From positions 496,001 to 560,000 of the forward strand of contig JAGTJL010000009.1 of assembly GCA_020746875.1 (NCBI GenBank): a DNA stretch of 64,000 bases, given 5' to 3'. Both the position numbers and the translations under genes were made by a program. The notes beneath the pieces are model-generated. The model worked only from the letters and a program-made list of their open reading frames with translations. It was not told the origin of the DNA and ran no database searches. The stretch's first letter is position 1; every line of letters begins with the position of its first letter. Of this stretch, positions 9,927-20,924 are shown piece by piece. This DNA is from Rhexocercosporidium sp. MPI-PUGE-AT-0058 (taxonomy: Eukaryota; Ascomycota; Leotiomycetes; Helotiales).

Positions 9927-11208
9927 TAGGAGTCAGCTTGATGGGAGACTGCATGATGAGATGAAAGAATTTGCATTACGGCGTTAAAATTGGACGGGGC
10001 ATATTGATGGAAAATTCATCACGGCGGCGTTAATGGTGCCAGCGATACCTGAATGTTTTGGTGTATACAGTGTAGAGCCCACGGGCGAAATAAATTTCAC
10101 CTGGATTCCAGGCCTCAATTAATTCCTGCACTTCATACTCCTGCTTGTGAAGTACGTTATCCTTGGATGAATGTTGGGGTTCTAAGCGGAGGGTGTTCTA
10201 AGAGGACGTCAATGTCGTGTGACTGACAGATTCTAGACTGTCGATCTCTTACCTGACAGATCGTGCGGCTCAAAAGCTTACTCGCACCAATCGTCCAACA
10301 AGGTTCCATCGCGAAAAAAGATTTATGTGTCATCTCAGAAGCTTAGCAAACCTTAACGTAAATCCAAGAACACCGTCGACGTGCATTTGCATGATTGTTT
10401 CTTTTCTCGCAGAGATAGGGAGAGACAAGGAAACATGTGGTTTGGAAATGGGCGGTGAGCTCTTTGAGTGGTCTTGCGATGCTAGCGGGTGTGCTCAGGG
10501 AAAGGGATTCTACTGAAGGCGTATAAATCTATGAAAGAAGGTTAAGTAACTGATTGATAGAAGAAGTGGTATGCAGACCAAGTGCTTCCCAGAGATTTGA
10601 GTTCGAATAGCGATCGTTTGTCTTCCCCTCATTATCTCCCTCGAATTTACTTTCCAATATGCCAGCAACCTCGCCCAGCCACACCAGAGAATAGCCGAGC
10701 TCGGTAAGCCTTTCAAGTAACCAAATAAGAAGTTCTATACCATCGACAGACGAAGTTCCACCAAGTATGAGAGCCATTGATTACAAATAAGAGCTTAATC
10801 ATATGGTGGGTACCGTCCGTATGATCAAAACAAAATAAGATTTGTACGTAGCGTAGTAGCTTGGCATCGTTTGAAAGGACGGTCACTACTACAGCCTATA
10901 CGTTTTGCCATTTCTTTCATTCATTCTTTTTTCTTCGCTTCATATATCCTATAGGGATTTTTTGGCTTTAGGTTTGGTCTCAGCCTTCTTTCTGAGGGGT
11001 TTTGATACTTTTTTTCCCTTTGGTTTTGGGACACTTGATGATGGAGGGACCAAAACAAACCCCTTTCCACTGTAAGCGAGCCAAGAACACACCCTAGCGC
11101 CATTGGAATAGTGGACACAGCGCTGGAGCTCCAGCTTCAACGCTCAACTTCACCCACCACCTGTATTCAATCCTTCCTGGACCTCACACTCCACAAACCA
11201 CCAGGACA
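9927..11208. other. 1.3-kb intergenic region, no firm gene
   Basis: No confident gene. Two small minus-strand frames look somewhat protein-like: 82 codons at 10529-10777 (listed separately at low confidence), and 63 codons at 10949-11140 with a Lys-rich tail. The rest is AT-rich and shows nothing I can name. Confidence 0.4.
10529..10777 (-). CDS. Possible small hypothetical protein (82 aa)
   Basis: An open frame of 82 codons with balanced composition, including an amphipathic segment IELLIWLLERLTELGYSLVW. No family is recognised, no introns or upstream exons could be established, and it may be chance. It lies alone in a 1.3-kb gap between MET16 and SND2. Confidence 0.2.
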   Translation of the reverse strand: MALILGGTSSVDGIELLIWLLERLTELGYSLVWLGEVAGILESKFEGDNEGKTNDRYSNSNLWEALGLHTTSSINQLLNLLS

Positions 11209-11703
11209 ATGGCGCAAAAGGCAAAGAAAGACCGCGCGAAAGCCAACACCGCAAGCCTTAACAGCCTCCATATCGGCACCGCCACAGCCAACGGCATCTT
11301 TCTCCTCTTCAATCTTTTCATTAAACGGCGCTCCCTCCTCGCCTGGACGATCCTCTCAATCCCCTCCCTCATCGCCGAATACATCCTCGAGACATCCGGC
11401 CGTCCCAAATACGATACCGCGACCAAGGCTCTGAAGAGCGCTGGTGAAGACCTCGCTGCACCCGGATTGACAGAATATATGTTCGATATCATCTGGGTTA
11501 CCTGGCTGTGCTTGATCTCCGTCATCTTGTTCGGCAATAAGGGATGGATTGTTTGGAGTATTATCCCGGCGTATGGGTTGTATAAGGGGTATGGATTGTT
11601 GGGAATGGCTAGGGGAATGATGGGTGGTGCACAAGCTGGACAGATTCCCGATGAGCAGGTTGCTGCCTCTGGAGGGAACAGGAAACAGAGACGGGCGGCA
11701 TAA
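11209..11703 (+). CDS. SND2: SRP-independent targeting protein 2 / TMEM208 homolog
   Basis: Small ER membrane protein of the TMEM208/Snd2 family (164 aa), which helps target tail-anchored and other SRP-independent clients to the ER. The N-terminus is Lys/Ala-rich (MAQKAKKDRAKAN), followed by NSLHIGTATANGIFLLFNLF and two further hydrophobic stretches (about residues 43-60 and 97-125). The end is basic (NRKQRRAA). Length and topology match the family. It converges on RIB5 with 50 bp between the stops, so the 3' UTRs probably overlap. Confidence 0.88.
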   Translation: MAQKAKKDRAKANTASLNSLHIGTATANGIFLLFNLFIKRRSLLAWTILSIPSLIAEYILETSGRPKYDTATKALKSAGEDLAAPGLTEYMFDIIWVTWLCLISVILFGNKGWIVWSIIPAYGLYKGYGLLGMARGMMGGAQAGQIPDEQVAASGGNRKQRRAA

Positions 11704-11753
11704 AGGCGGACAGAAATAGAGAGCAGTCAGTTCAATGAATTATAAAGTGTTCA

Positions 11754-12499
11754 TTACTTGGCTGCTGATTTCAACCTGGCATCCACGATCCTCTCAACCA
11801 TCTTCTGCAGAATCGCTGGCTCTCCACTGCTTCCCTTCGAGAAATACCCCTCCACTGCCTTCTCTACATACTTGCCAATCTGATCAACTTCGACATTGAC
11901 CTCGTCGCCTGGCTTCTTACTCGCCGTGACCACTTTCTCCTGCGTATACGCAATGAGCATAACCTCCCACCAGCCCTCCTCATCATCCACCTTCGTGACC
12001 GTCAAACTCGCCCCGTCAAGCGTAACATATCCCTTCTGAACCACATATCGCAACACACTCTTATCCCTCGGCTGGAACCTGAAGGTCAACGCATTCCCAT
12101 CAGGCTCGACCTTCAAGATCGTGCCCACAGTATCGACATGTCCCTGCACGAAATGACCGCCCATGCGCGTGCTCGCTGAGACCGCCCGCTCGAGGTTGAC
12201 ATTGCTGTTCTGCTTGAGAGAGCCGAGATTTGTTCTGCGGAGGGTTTCGGGAGCGACGCCGACTTTGAAGGTGTTTTTGTCGAAGGCCGTTACGGTGAGA
12301 CAGGTGCCATTGACGCTGATGCTGTCGCCGAGGTGGCAGTCGTCGAGGATCGAGGAGGCGTTGGAGATGGTGAGTGTTGTGCCACCGTCCTCAGATTGAG
12401 GGTTTAACTCGGAGACGACTGGATGATGTTAGGAATTGCCTTAGAATTGTGTTGAGTGGATTGCATACCTCCTATTATCTCGACTATACCTGTGAACAT
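11754..12499 (-). CDS. RIB5: Riboflavin synthase alpha chain
   Basis: Catalyses dismutation of two 6,7-dimethyl-8-ribityllumazine to riboflavin. Exons 12499-12469 and 12418-11754 join across a 50-nt intron to give 231 residues. The N-terminal MFTGIVEIIG is diagnostic. Two lumazine-binding beta-barrel repeats are visible: the first with LGDSISVNGTCLTV and the second with GGHFVQGHVDTVG and GYVTLDGASLTV. The C-terminal helix (QIGKYVEKAVEGYF) is where family members trimerise. The splice (GGAG|GT...CAG|TCGTC) is needed to connect the start to the first barrel. Confidence 0.95.
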
Positions 12500-12928
12500 T
12501 GTGACGTCGCGTTTGTAGAGAATCCTTGGATGACTCCTTGAAGCTTGAATACTTACACTTACAGCCCCACCCGAATGAGCTAAGCCAGCCTCTACGGGGG
12601 GCCAAAGATGCCGATTTTAGGAGATGGGCAATTCCGATACAATTAAGAATGAATAAAATACTTCCTTTTATCTATCCCTTTAGAATACATAGCTTGCTAT
12701 CATACGTCTTCATTTGAAACTAATTCAATAAACGTACTTTGAAAATTAAAAGTCGTGCAAATGTTGATTCGGGTTTGTTCTTGCCATAATCCGCAACTTT
12801 CAGCCGCCCCGCTCAGCCTGCCCCGCGCTAGCCAAGGATATTCTTTTGCAATGGAATTCGTACCCCGCTACCCCTCCTCGAAACAACCAAAACATCACCA
12901 AATCCAACACTATCTACACGAATTCAAG
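12500..12928. other. Intergenic, divergent promoter RIB5 / TMA20
   Basis: AT-rich promoter region between two divergently transcribed genes. Small open frames inside have no family signal. An in-frame ATG at 12851 would extend TMA20 by 26 residues but is not favoured. Confidence 0.5.
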
Positions 12929-13759
12929 ATGTTCAAGAAAGAGTACGTATCATAGCTCCCTGTCCAAGAATATGGAGTTTCTGGGGTGAAATGCGTGGAA
13001 TCGATCAATGGCTGACACCTTCTATCCAGTCTTTCCCCAGGATCGAAATCCAAAGTCAAATCTTCAGTTCAGAGGGCCATTCGCACGCAGCTTGTACAGA
13101 CATATCCCTTACTGGCACCGCATATCGATGAGATCGTACCGAAGAAAGAGCAGCTGGATGCTATGAAAATGTATACACTCTCAGTCCTCCCAGCGAATAA
13201 CCAACCACAACCACCGCGGGGCCATGATGCGGAATGCACCTTATAATACACAGACTTGCAGATTTACAGAAGCAGTATTGTTGGCTAACTTGTATGTGCG
13301 ATTAACAGTCCAGATAGAGTAACACTCTACCTGATCGGTAGCACCCCCCTCTTCTACCAACACATGACCGACGCCCTCCTCCCACACCTCAAACTCGTGC
13401 ACCGTTTCCCAACCTGTTTTCCCTCGATACGCATCGACCGCGGCGCGATCCGCTTCGTGCTCTCGGGTGCTACACTAATGGCACCGGGTCTTACATCGAC
13501 GGGTGGGAGATTACCGAATGGCAATGCGGAGGAGACGGGCGCGTATGGTGAGACGAAGGGCCCGAATAGAGGGTGGTATGGTGGGAGGGAATTGGAGAAG
13601 GGAGAGCCCGTGGTGATATGTGCGGAGGGGAAGGAGGAGGCTTGTGCGGTTGGGTTGTTGAGTATGGGGACGAAGGAGGTTAAGGAGAAGGGGAAGGGGC
13701 CGGTGGTTGAGGAGGGCCATTATTTGGGAGATGGGTTATGGAGGCTGGGGACTGATTAG
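12929..13759 (+). CDS. TMA20: Translation machinery-associated protein 20 (MCTS1 family, PUA domain)
   Basis: MCTS1/Tma20 partners with DENR/Tma22 in ribosome recycling and reinitiation. Three exons: 12929-12942, 13030-13170 and 13309-13759, 201 residues. The N-terminus MFKKDLSPGSKSKVKSSVQR is typical. The pre-PUA region (PLLAPHIDEIVPKKEQL) is followed by IPDRVTLYLI and the PUA domain with DRGAIRFVLSGATLMAPGLTS. The tail HYLGDGLWRL is conserved. A Gly/Glu-rich insertion of about 25 residues in the PUA domain makes it longer than the ~181-residue yeast and human proteins. The first coding exon is only 14 nt. Confidence 0.93.
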
Positions 13760-14165
13760 GCAGTGAGTAGATAGGAGTGTGGTGCATGGCAGATTGGGGA
13801 TCTGATGTGTAGCAATATTACAGAGTCTTGATTTCACACTTGAAGATTTGAGAATGGCATTCGACGTCCATCTGGTCTTCAACATTTGTGTTAGGCAATT
13901 CGATTTGTACTTTGAAACAGGACTGGTCGTGAACATCACAGGAGAAAGGCCTCTTGTAGCTGTAAGGTATACTTGATTGTCTCATTTTTATTCGATAGAC
14001 CAGCCCGAATCAAACGCTCCCATCGCAAAACTCCTCGAAGCATTTGTCCATCCTACATATATAAAATTAACGCCTCCTATTAACATAGCCTGCATTCTGT
14101 GCAGCTTCTCATTTCCCGAACACCATTTACATCAGCCCTTAGCCCAGTTCCCCGACCGCACATTC
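13760..14165. other. Intergenic, convergent 3' flanks
   Basis: Region between TMA20 and the convergent type II membrane protein gene. No gene or named signal is seen. Confidence 0.5.
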
Positions 14166-15590
14166 TCAGCCATACGTAATATATCCAATGCCCTTCGGTT
14201 TCGACTTCGGCGGCGTCTTGCAAAGATTCAAATCTGCCAACAAATCACCTGCCACAATATCAATCCCACCCGTCGTCTGATCCTCGATTCCAAAGCCCAA
14301 GAACATAATGTCATCCGCATACCCATGATACCTCGACCCATGCGCCTTCCAGCTAATCGACGTAACATACACCATCTCAGTCTGGTTCCACGGCCCGAAA
14401 GCCTGCTCGTTATACACGTCCGGCATCCTACCCTTTCCTGCCTCTTTCCTTCCTTTGATCCAGAGCGGTTTAGAGCCGATGGCGTGAATAGCTAGAGGGG
14501 AATGTTGCTGGAAGAGCATGACGTACGGCTCATAGACGCCATGGAAGAAATGGTAGCTCTTGAAATGGAAGATATTGATGATAAACGTATTCGAGTCATC
14601 AGACTTGCAATTTGGGTCCGAGCGCTTGCAGGTCGTGATCGAGAGCGAGTTTGTCGCTTGGTGATTATCCTCCATCTTGGGACCAGTGCGAGGCATGTAC
14701 TTCGCCATACACTTCTTGTCGCTTTTTGCGTATTTCGCGAGATCTTTACCGACTGTGCCGTCTGCTCGTAGTTTTGCGAAGGACCGCTTCGGTTGGATGT
14801 CCCAGTGCACGTACATCTCTCCATCCTTGTCCCAGAATACGAACCAGTTCTTCTCCACGCGGCCGTAGGGTTTATGGCGGCGGAGCTCGACCGCAGAGCG
14901 GAAATCGTCACCTCGCCATTCGATGCCCCAGTCTGTCAGGACGCGCAGGTCTTGCATCCATTGCCCGAAACAGGTGTAGTGGGAGTTGGATCCAAAGAGG
15001 ACGTAGGAGCCATTGGGGCCATAGAAGGCGCGGCCGTCATGAGGTCCGATGTTGAAGTTGAAGAAGACGAGCTCATCTTTGCATTTGTCGCCGTAGGTTG
15101 CAGAGATGGGTAGGATGGTGGGTGATTCCATACAACCCAGGACACCGTTCGTGAAGTTGGCGTTGCAGACTAGCTGGGCGAACCAGACCGTGTTATTGAT
15201 CTCGCTTCGCTGCTGCTGTGCTACGATTATATAGACGTCTTCTAGCTGTGGGTGAGCTAGAATACTGGGGTTGATGGCTCCTTTGTCGCCGAATACGATG
15301 GGGAAGTAATTGCCGTCTGCTGTTGAGAGGGATACTAGCTCCCTGTGAGGAAGATGCTCTGGGCTGACATTTGTAGGTTCGCCTGGAAGTACGACTTGAG
15401 GACTGTCACCTTTCTGCTGGGAAACTTGTCCTGACCCGACTCCTGGTTCTGAGGGACTGAATGGCGATGTCGAAATTGTTCCCTTGAAGGTATTCCAACT
15501 TGACGGTTCATGATGAGCTCGCCAGAAGATGAAGAAAAGGACGAGAAGTGGAGCGCAGATGAAAGGCGCAATACCACCTTTAGCAAGCAT
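14166..15590 (-). CDS. Type II membrane protein of unknown function, possibly a Golgi glycan enzyme
   Basis: Intronless, 474 residues. One hydrophobic segment near the N-terminus (about residues 8-23, FICAPLLVLFFIFW) after a short positive leader predicts a type II signal anchor. The large lumenal part contains several NxS/T sequons, paired Cys residues, and repeated beta-strand-like blocks such as GDKGAINPSILAHP, GPNGSYVLFGSNSHY, NWFVFWDKDGEMYVHWDI and MVYVTSISWKAHGSRYHGYADDIMFLGFG. The pattern of 'xPSI' and 'DD.MFLGFG' blocks suggests a beta-propeller fold like glycosidases or beta-mannosyltransferases, but I cannot assign a family. No enzyme activity should be assumed. Confidence 0.8.
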   Translation of the reverse strand: MLAKGGIAPFICAPLLVLFFIFWRAHHEPSSWNTFKGTISTSPFSPSEPGVGSGQVSQQKGDSPQVVLPGEPTNVSPEHLPHRELVSLSTADGNYFPIVFGDKGAINPSILAHPQLEDVYIIVAQQQRSEINNTVWFAQLVCNANFTNGVLGCMESPTILPISATYGDKCKDELVFFNFNIGPHDGRAFYGPNGSYVLFGSNSHYTCFGQWMQDLRVLTDWGIEWRGDDFRSAVELRRHKPYGRVEKNWFVFWDKDGEMYVHWDIQPKRSFAKLRADGTVGKDLAKYAKSDKKCMAKYMPRTGPKMEDNHQATNSLSITTCKRSDPNCKSDDSNTFIINIFHFKSYHFFHGVYEPYVMLFQQHSPLAIHAIGSKPLWIKGRKEAGKGRMPDVYNEQAFGPWNQTEMVYVTSISWKAHGSRYHGYADDIMFLGFGIEDQTTGGIDIVAGDLLADLNLCKTPPKSKPKGIGYITYG

Positions 15591-15982
15591 GATCGGGTCA
15601 GCAAATGATAATGTTGAAGGTTCATAGAATTAAATATTTTCTGGGCTTGATTACCTGAAGAACAAATCGCGAAGCTCTTGAGAGCACGGTGACATTTCTC
15701 GGACCTGGAGAGGGGAGCTTCAAACTCGTTTCAAACGGCCATGGCGTTGAAACAAGATGTACAGATCCTCGGTAAGCGAGGCCCAGCAGTCCATACAACA
15801 GTCGATCCCCCTCGCATCGCATCGGCGCTCTGACGAAGCGTAGTACGGAGGCAAGGGGCCTAGTGTCATGAGAGTTTAAAATTGGATTCGGGAATCTGCA
15901 GGCAATGCTATCGCTATCTAAACTCCGATTGACCTCCAGTGGGCCGCTTATATCAAAATATCGTCGAATTTCGTGACGTCGT
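15591..15982. other. Intergenic
   Basis: Promoter of the type II membrane protein and 3' flank of the acyltransferase gene. No gene is seen. Confidence 0.5.
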
Positions 15983-17069
15983 CTACTTTCTCCTCTTGGA
16001 CCAGGCCTGCACGAATACCACTTTGTCTTTCAGCGTCAATCCTACCCTCTTGACTCTCCCTAATCGCGCTAATGCTTCTCCTACTTTGTCTAGAACCCTC
16101 CGCTCGTCTGGATTGACTTCTGCCGCTTGGTCACCGAGACTAATCAAGGTATCCGTGCTGCTTGTCATTGCGGAGTCTTCTCCTAAAGTGTCCAAGAAAT
16201 TAGTCAAGTACCGATCTCTCAACTCGGCTGCTTGATCTGTTGGTTTCGATGTGTTATAGACAACCTCCGCAATGCGCACCCGGATGCAGTGAGTTGGTTG
16301 TGAAAGCAAGTTCCAGATAAAGGCCCAGTATTGCCTTGGGATAGGTGTTGTGATATCTGGAGGCGAGTATCGAAGACTTATTGGGAATATCTTCGTGGTT
16401 GAGGGAGCAAGCAGAAGACTAGGACTGAACGGAAGTATTCCTTTCCCATTCGTCGTGGTGCATTCTGGGAAGACTACAATTACTCTCTTCGGGTGCTCAG
16501 CTACCAGCGTCTTCAGATCTGTCATCTTCGCCCCCTTCGGTGGGTATTCTTGAGGTTGCGACAGAGCTCTGAGGATTGCACCGAAGAGCGAAATATATTG
16601 AACTTGTCGTGTATGAGGATACGATACGGTGAATATCGGGTCGAAAATTGCAGCAAGGTATAAAGAGTCGATCGGAGAAGTGAATGAGGAGGCGATGATG
16701 TCTGCAGGTTGAGGGACCCGTCCCTGATGCTTCTTCGCCAATGAACCCTTCTTCACACCATCAATTTGCAAATCAATCCACCATATGCCCGGTATGCCCA
16801 GAATCATCCATAGTATCGCCTTCTTGAACAGTGATCCCAGCGGGAACCATTGTAGAAAGAGAAAGTATGTTGTCGCAACGGTAATGAAGAAGGGTAGCTT
16901 GAAGAGAAACAAGAATACGTAGACGGGAACGTAGATTCCTGTAGGCGTCGACGACACGGGAAAGAAAGGAGCTATTCCAGATCCTGTATTTGCTGCATTA
17001 GTACATTGTATACCCTGCTGCTTCTTCGATGTACCTACCTCGATCGCGGAATTGAGAGTACTTCTCCAT
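15983..17069 (-). CDS. LOA1: Lysophosphatidic acid acyltransferase-like protein (LOA1/VPS66 family)
   Basis: Member of the PlsC-related Loa1/Vps66 family, ER/lipid-droplet proteins that acylate lysophosphatidic acid. Exons 17069-17039 and 16983-15983 give 343 residues beginning MEKYSQFRDRGSGIAPF. Hydrophobic segments are at about residues 28-57 and 63-80. In the acyltransferase motif I position (H-x4-D) the sequence is FTSPID, with Phe111 where His is expected and Asp116 kept. Motif III is FPECTTTNGKG, close to the usual FPEGT. The frame remains open upstream of 17069 only through the leader and intron. LOA1 assignment rests on overall layout and these motifs. Missing His could mean altered chemistry. 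Confidence 0.82.
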
Positions 17070-17983
17070 GGTCGGTTTGCGCGTGCAACGTTCTTAGCAG
17101 CAGTTGTGACTTTGCGGGACAAAAGAAGCTGGACTATCGTCGCATGGCCTCGAGGAAGGTGTACAAAGGTCGGGCCGGGCTGGCAGGGCGGACGGTGAGA
17201 AATGGGATGCTGGTGGGTTTTGGAGGTGGCCAGCGATTTTGTATCTTCGGCTGTCATCATCAATCCCTCCCCCAACCCACATTCGATCCCATGTGACAGC
17301 GTGAATGCACGTGAGGGGAATGCAGGCTAAATTCGGTCTAGCGTTCTTACTCTCGATAGCCGATTTAATCTGTTCGTTCTGTTGCTTTCTTCCTCACATC
17401 AGAGCAGCAAGAAAATCTTCAGAATCTTCAAAGCACGGATCAAATGCACGGCTATATCCATACTTTCATCCACTGTTGACATTTGCACGGTTCCTTCCTC
17501 GAATGTCAGTACTAATGTTGCAACTTAGCCGTGGTGGGGACCGCAAGCAAGCCTTCAGTGCCGCTGGACATAGTTTGGACGCAAATGATGCAGCTTCAGC
17601 CCCTCAGTTTCACTCATGCGGGACCTTGCAACTGCAAGACATATTTGCTTTTTTTGTGATCTCAATGCGTCAACTCTCAGATTTCTCCTCTTGGACGAGC
17701 TCCTTCTAGTGGTTGGAGCGATAAGTTTCTGAGATGCTGGTTGGCTGCGATATTTTGATTGGGCCAAACACATTCTCATAATCGCCATAGGCATTTCAGC
17801 TATCAGCAAGGGGTAACCAACATCTCGGTATGCTAAATCGATCTGATTCTAGACCTGCGCATCTGTCTCCTCATCCTCCGTCATTTTCGTCCCCAGCCGT
17901 GCTTGACCTTCATTTCCTATATCTCGCTGCAGATACACGCCTCCAGAACTCCTCTCGATGGTTATCATCCTAGAAACATAATC
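17070..17983. other. Intergenic, divergent promoters
   Basis: Nine hundred bases between the acyltransferase gene and the orphan 649-residue protein. Open frames here (for example 17305-17709) look like chance reading. No named motif is reported. Confidence 0.5.
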
Positions 17984-19933
17984 ATGAGTACTTCACAACT
18001 CGATACTAAAGACTGCAAGGTCGAGGTGCGGAAGTATGTGCTCGTTTCCCAGCCCTCGAGATGGCACCAGAAGGGTCAACGCGTCGTGGTTCAATCGCCG
18101 ATGCTGAACATACCAAAAGATGTTTCGTTTGTTCCCGTCAAACGCTTCAACGGCGAGGAGCAGAACTTGGTTTGTTTTCTTCCCCGGACAGATATCGAGA
18201 GAGACTCCAACGACGCCTACCAGAGATTGCACGTCAGCAGGACTCCTTCAAGCATTGAAGCTCATGGCACCGCAATATGCGACGGTGACCCCTCTGACGA
18301 CTTTTTATATATCCAAAATGACAGATTTTGGATACACGTGAACTCCAGTACGGATGGATACAACGACAAGGTCCCCGTCATCAACCTTCGGACCTACCAG
18401 AGTGGAGCTATTCCAGTCGACCACGTTTGCTGGTTCCCCAAGATCCACAGCACAAGCTGGTGCTCGGAAACTCACTCTCGCCGGGAGCAACTCTGGACTA
18501 CTGGTGGACCGACACGCAAGTTAAAGCTCTCTGGCTCCAAGAACTATGCATTGTGGTCTTTCGTCGTCTGTCAGTTTACCGACGGAACAAATCCCGTTGC
18601 GAAAAGCGTAAAAATTCCCACAAAAGATACCCAGAGTTCAGAAGCCCGCTACCTATCACTGTCTGAGTCAAGTCTACTCTTCGATGCCCGCCGACGACGC
18701 ATGGTGGAAAAGCTTCATGGCAACTGCCCACCACATCCACCCGCATTTCTACCTCCCACCCCGCCCGCATCACCAGAGCTTGATATGAGCAGGAAGGTGG
18801 GGAAAGGAAAAGACATCCGGCCAAAAACTGTTGCTTCTGTTCCGGTCGATGAAGTCATTTCGATATGGGCAAGAATCGGGGACATGGTCACTCGTCGAGC
18901 ATTTCAGAGCAATCACTATGTTCTGAGAACCAGTCTGGTACACCCACGACGATGTCAAAGTGCTGAAGGTAGCATGGAGCGAGGTCGTTCAGCGAGCATC
19001 GCTTTACCAACAGACAAACACGACAACGATTCTGGTTGTAGCTTTAATTCAACGACCAGTGGTTCTCGCGATGTTTCACCAGATTCTCAGGCGGACGCGG
19101 AGTATCTGAGGAAGGTCACGGAAGGTCGGCGCGTCCACTACGGAATATTACTCAAAGAATTCAAGGAACAACCCAGGATGTTTCGAACGTATGCTAATCT
19201 CGGTGGCCGACCTGCTGGGCTTCCATTCTCAGCAGCAGATCCCTTGATTGCAAGTGATCCGACCCGCATTCGAGCAGACTGGGAAGCCAAACGACAAGGC
19301 CACAATCCAAATCCAGACAACTTGTGTCAAAACAACGATCTTCATTGCTCCTATACCACAAAATATACCTGCAAACATTACCATCCCGATCCAGCAAAAT
19401 GCTATCTCGGTAAACAACCGCTCTTGGAGCTCTACAACTACTCCGCAGCAAATCGTAGGGGCTGGATGGCATGGACTGAAGGCAACCGCGCAGCCACTCA
19501 ATATCGGCACGTAGAACACGAGCATTGTATTACCCGTCTATATCCCTATCCCGCAGGTGCTGGAGATTGCATGCTAGCCGGCATTCCACCAAGGAATCAC
19601 GTCTGCTGCCTCTGGGCTCCGGTAGACCTCGACGGTCTTGCCCAAAACTTCATACGCGCGTACAATAAATTGAAAGATGCCAACGCTCAGCGACACAGAG
19701 TTACAATTTTCGACCAGTCGAACTTGGTCAGGACAGAGACCAGGATTGTGGATATTGGTATCGCAGATGACCAGCTGGGCCTGGGATCGATCGAGGATAC
19801 CTTTGGAAAAGAGCTGAATCATTTGCAAATGGAGAACAGGATCCTGGATAACAGCAAAGATGCATTGTCGGTGGAGCGTTTCCTGAAAGATTTGGTATCG
19901 GTTTTGATAAGGGAAGATGATATAAAGACGTGA
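17984..19933 (+). CDS. Orphan protein with a Cys/His-rich segment (649 aa)
   Basis: Not recognised. The single-exon frame is open from 17903; ATG 17984 (MSTSQLDTKD) is preferred, since the 27 upstream residues look like leader. The N-terminal third is globular with many Trp, Cys and aromatic residues. Residues about 250-270 are Pro-rich (PPHPPAFLPPTPPASPE), followed by a Ser-rich linker. The C-terminal third has a Cys/His cluster (LCQNNDLHCSYTTKYTC and KHYHPDPAKC) that could bind metal, then ITRLYPYPAGAGDCMLAGIP and a C-terminal segment likely to be helical. No signal peptide or membrane segment is visible. Function is unknown and should not be guessed. Confidence 0.75.
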   Translation: MSTSQLDTKDCKVEVRKYVLVSQPSRWHQKGQRVVVQSPMLNIPKDVSFVPVKRFNGEEQNLVCFLPRTDIERDSNDAYQRLHVSRTPSSIEAHGTAICDGDPSDDFLYIQNDRFWIHVNSSTDGYNDKVPVINLRTYQSGAIPVDHVCWFPKIHSTSWCSETHSRREQLWTTGGPTRKLKLSGSKNYALWSFVVCQFTDGTNPVAKSVKIPTKDTQSSEARYLSLSESSLLFDARRRRMVEKLHGNCPPHPPAFLPPTPPASPELDMSRKVGKGKDIRPKTVASVPVDEVISIWARIGDMVTRRAFQSNHYVLRTSLVHPRRCQSAEGSMERGRSASIALPTDKHDNDSGCSFNSTTSGSRDVSPDSQADAEYLRKVTEGRRVHYGILLKEFKEQPRMFRTYANLGGRPAGLPFSAADPLIASDPTRIRADWEAKRQGHNPNPDNLCQNNDLHCSYTTKYTCKHYHPDPAKCYLGKQPLLELYNYSAANRRGWMAWTEGNRAATQYRHVEHEHCITRLYPYPAGAGDCMLAGIPPRNHVCCLWAPVDLDGLAQNFIRAYNKLKDANAQRHRVTIFDQSNLVRTETRIVDIGIADDQLGLGSIEDTFGKELNHLQMENRILDNSKDALSVERFLKDLVSVLIREDDIKT

Positions 19934-20924
19934 CTCCGCATTAGGCCAAAATGCCTCGAGTGCAGTGCGGCTCTTCCAAGCTTTCGTCACAGCAGAATAT
20001 AGAAACAGTGGAACACAATTGCCGTTAACATTTATGAGAGGTGGACGTCTTGGAGTGGAACAACATCATTTGGAAATGATGGTTTGGGATCTGGGAGTGA
20101 CTATGACTGACTACGACCATGAACAATACCATGAGACTCGTTCATGATTCTCATCAGCGATTACCAGTTAGAGTTGTACGAGATTTTCTGTACATTACGA
20201 ACTTACGGATTAACGGTGTATTATCTTGGCGAGGGACTTTGCGAGTTGGAGCTCAGCAGGTGGCAGATTATTTTTTTTAGAAGGGAAAGATATTTCATTG
20301 GGAATGGCTGCTAAAAACACTTAAACCTATTCTATACCCACATTCTTATTCCAACAAGACTTCTCACTGGTGCTTGAGTACACTGGGATTCTTTTGATTT
20401 TGAATTTCGTTCTTTGACTTCTCGTCTGGCTACGACTATACTCTCCCCTCTGTTCTACTGTAAAGACATTTGTCCGCTTTCAAATTAGATGATCATTAGA
20501 CACATCTGACGGGGAATAACGATGAACCTCTCGAATGGCATAGCCCAAAAGTAGCTGAAGTATAATGAGAGCTAATGCATATATTTGGGGCATGTCAAGT
20601 CTAGATCAGACTCTACCACAAATAAATCACTATTTTGACATCGTTGTATAAGTTCAAGAACATTCTTGTGGGCCGCAGAGCACTGACTATTCTCTATTGT
20701 AATCAAGGCCAAGTACTAACATTGCATTCCTGCCTTCGTTGGGCGGTCTTGTAGGACGATCTCGTATGGGCACATGCCCCTGCCACCCCTTGAAGCACTT
20801 TCCCTGTCAGACTCGCAGGCAACCTGCATTGTGCGGTGCCCTACTCGAGGTAGCTATTCTTCCAGCCAGATCCTCCCCGTGCAGCTTTGTTTTGCAAAAC
20901 ATCCTGTCAAGTTCCCTGGCCTCT
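19934..20924. other. 1-kb intergenic region, no gene seen
   Basis: Convergent 3' flanks of the orphan gene and the GAR transformylase gene. It holds A/T-rich stretches including a T8 run near 20271. Short frames show no family signal. Confidence 0.5.

Noticed and set aside
10949..11140. 63-codon minus-strand frame with a Lys-rich tail
   Set aside because: It overlaps the SND2 leader, has no start context or upstream exon I could define, and composition alone is not enough.
14502..15113. Several plus-strand frames over the type II membrane protein gene
   Set aside because: They are antisense shadows of an intact 474-codon gene with clear signal anchor and sequons.
17305..17709. 134-codon frame with Cys/Phe-rich start
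   Set aside because: Low-complexity composition, no family, and it lies in a divergent promoter region.
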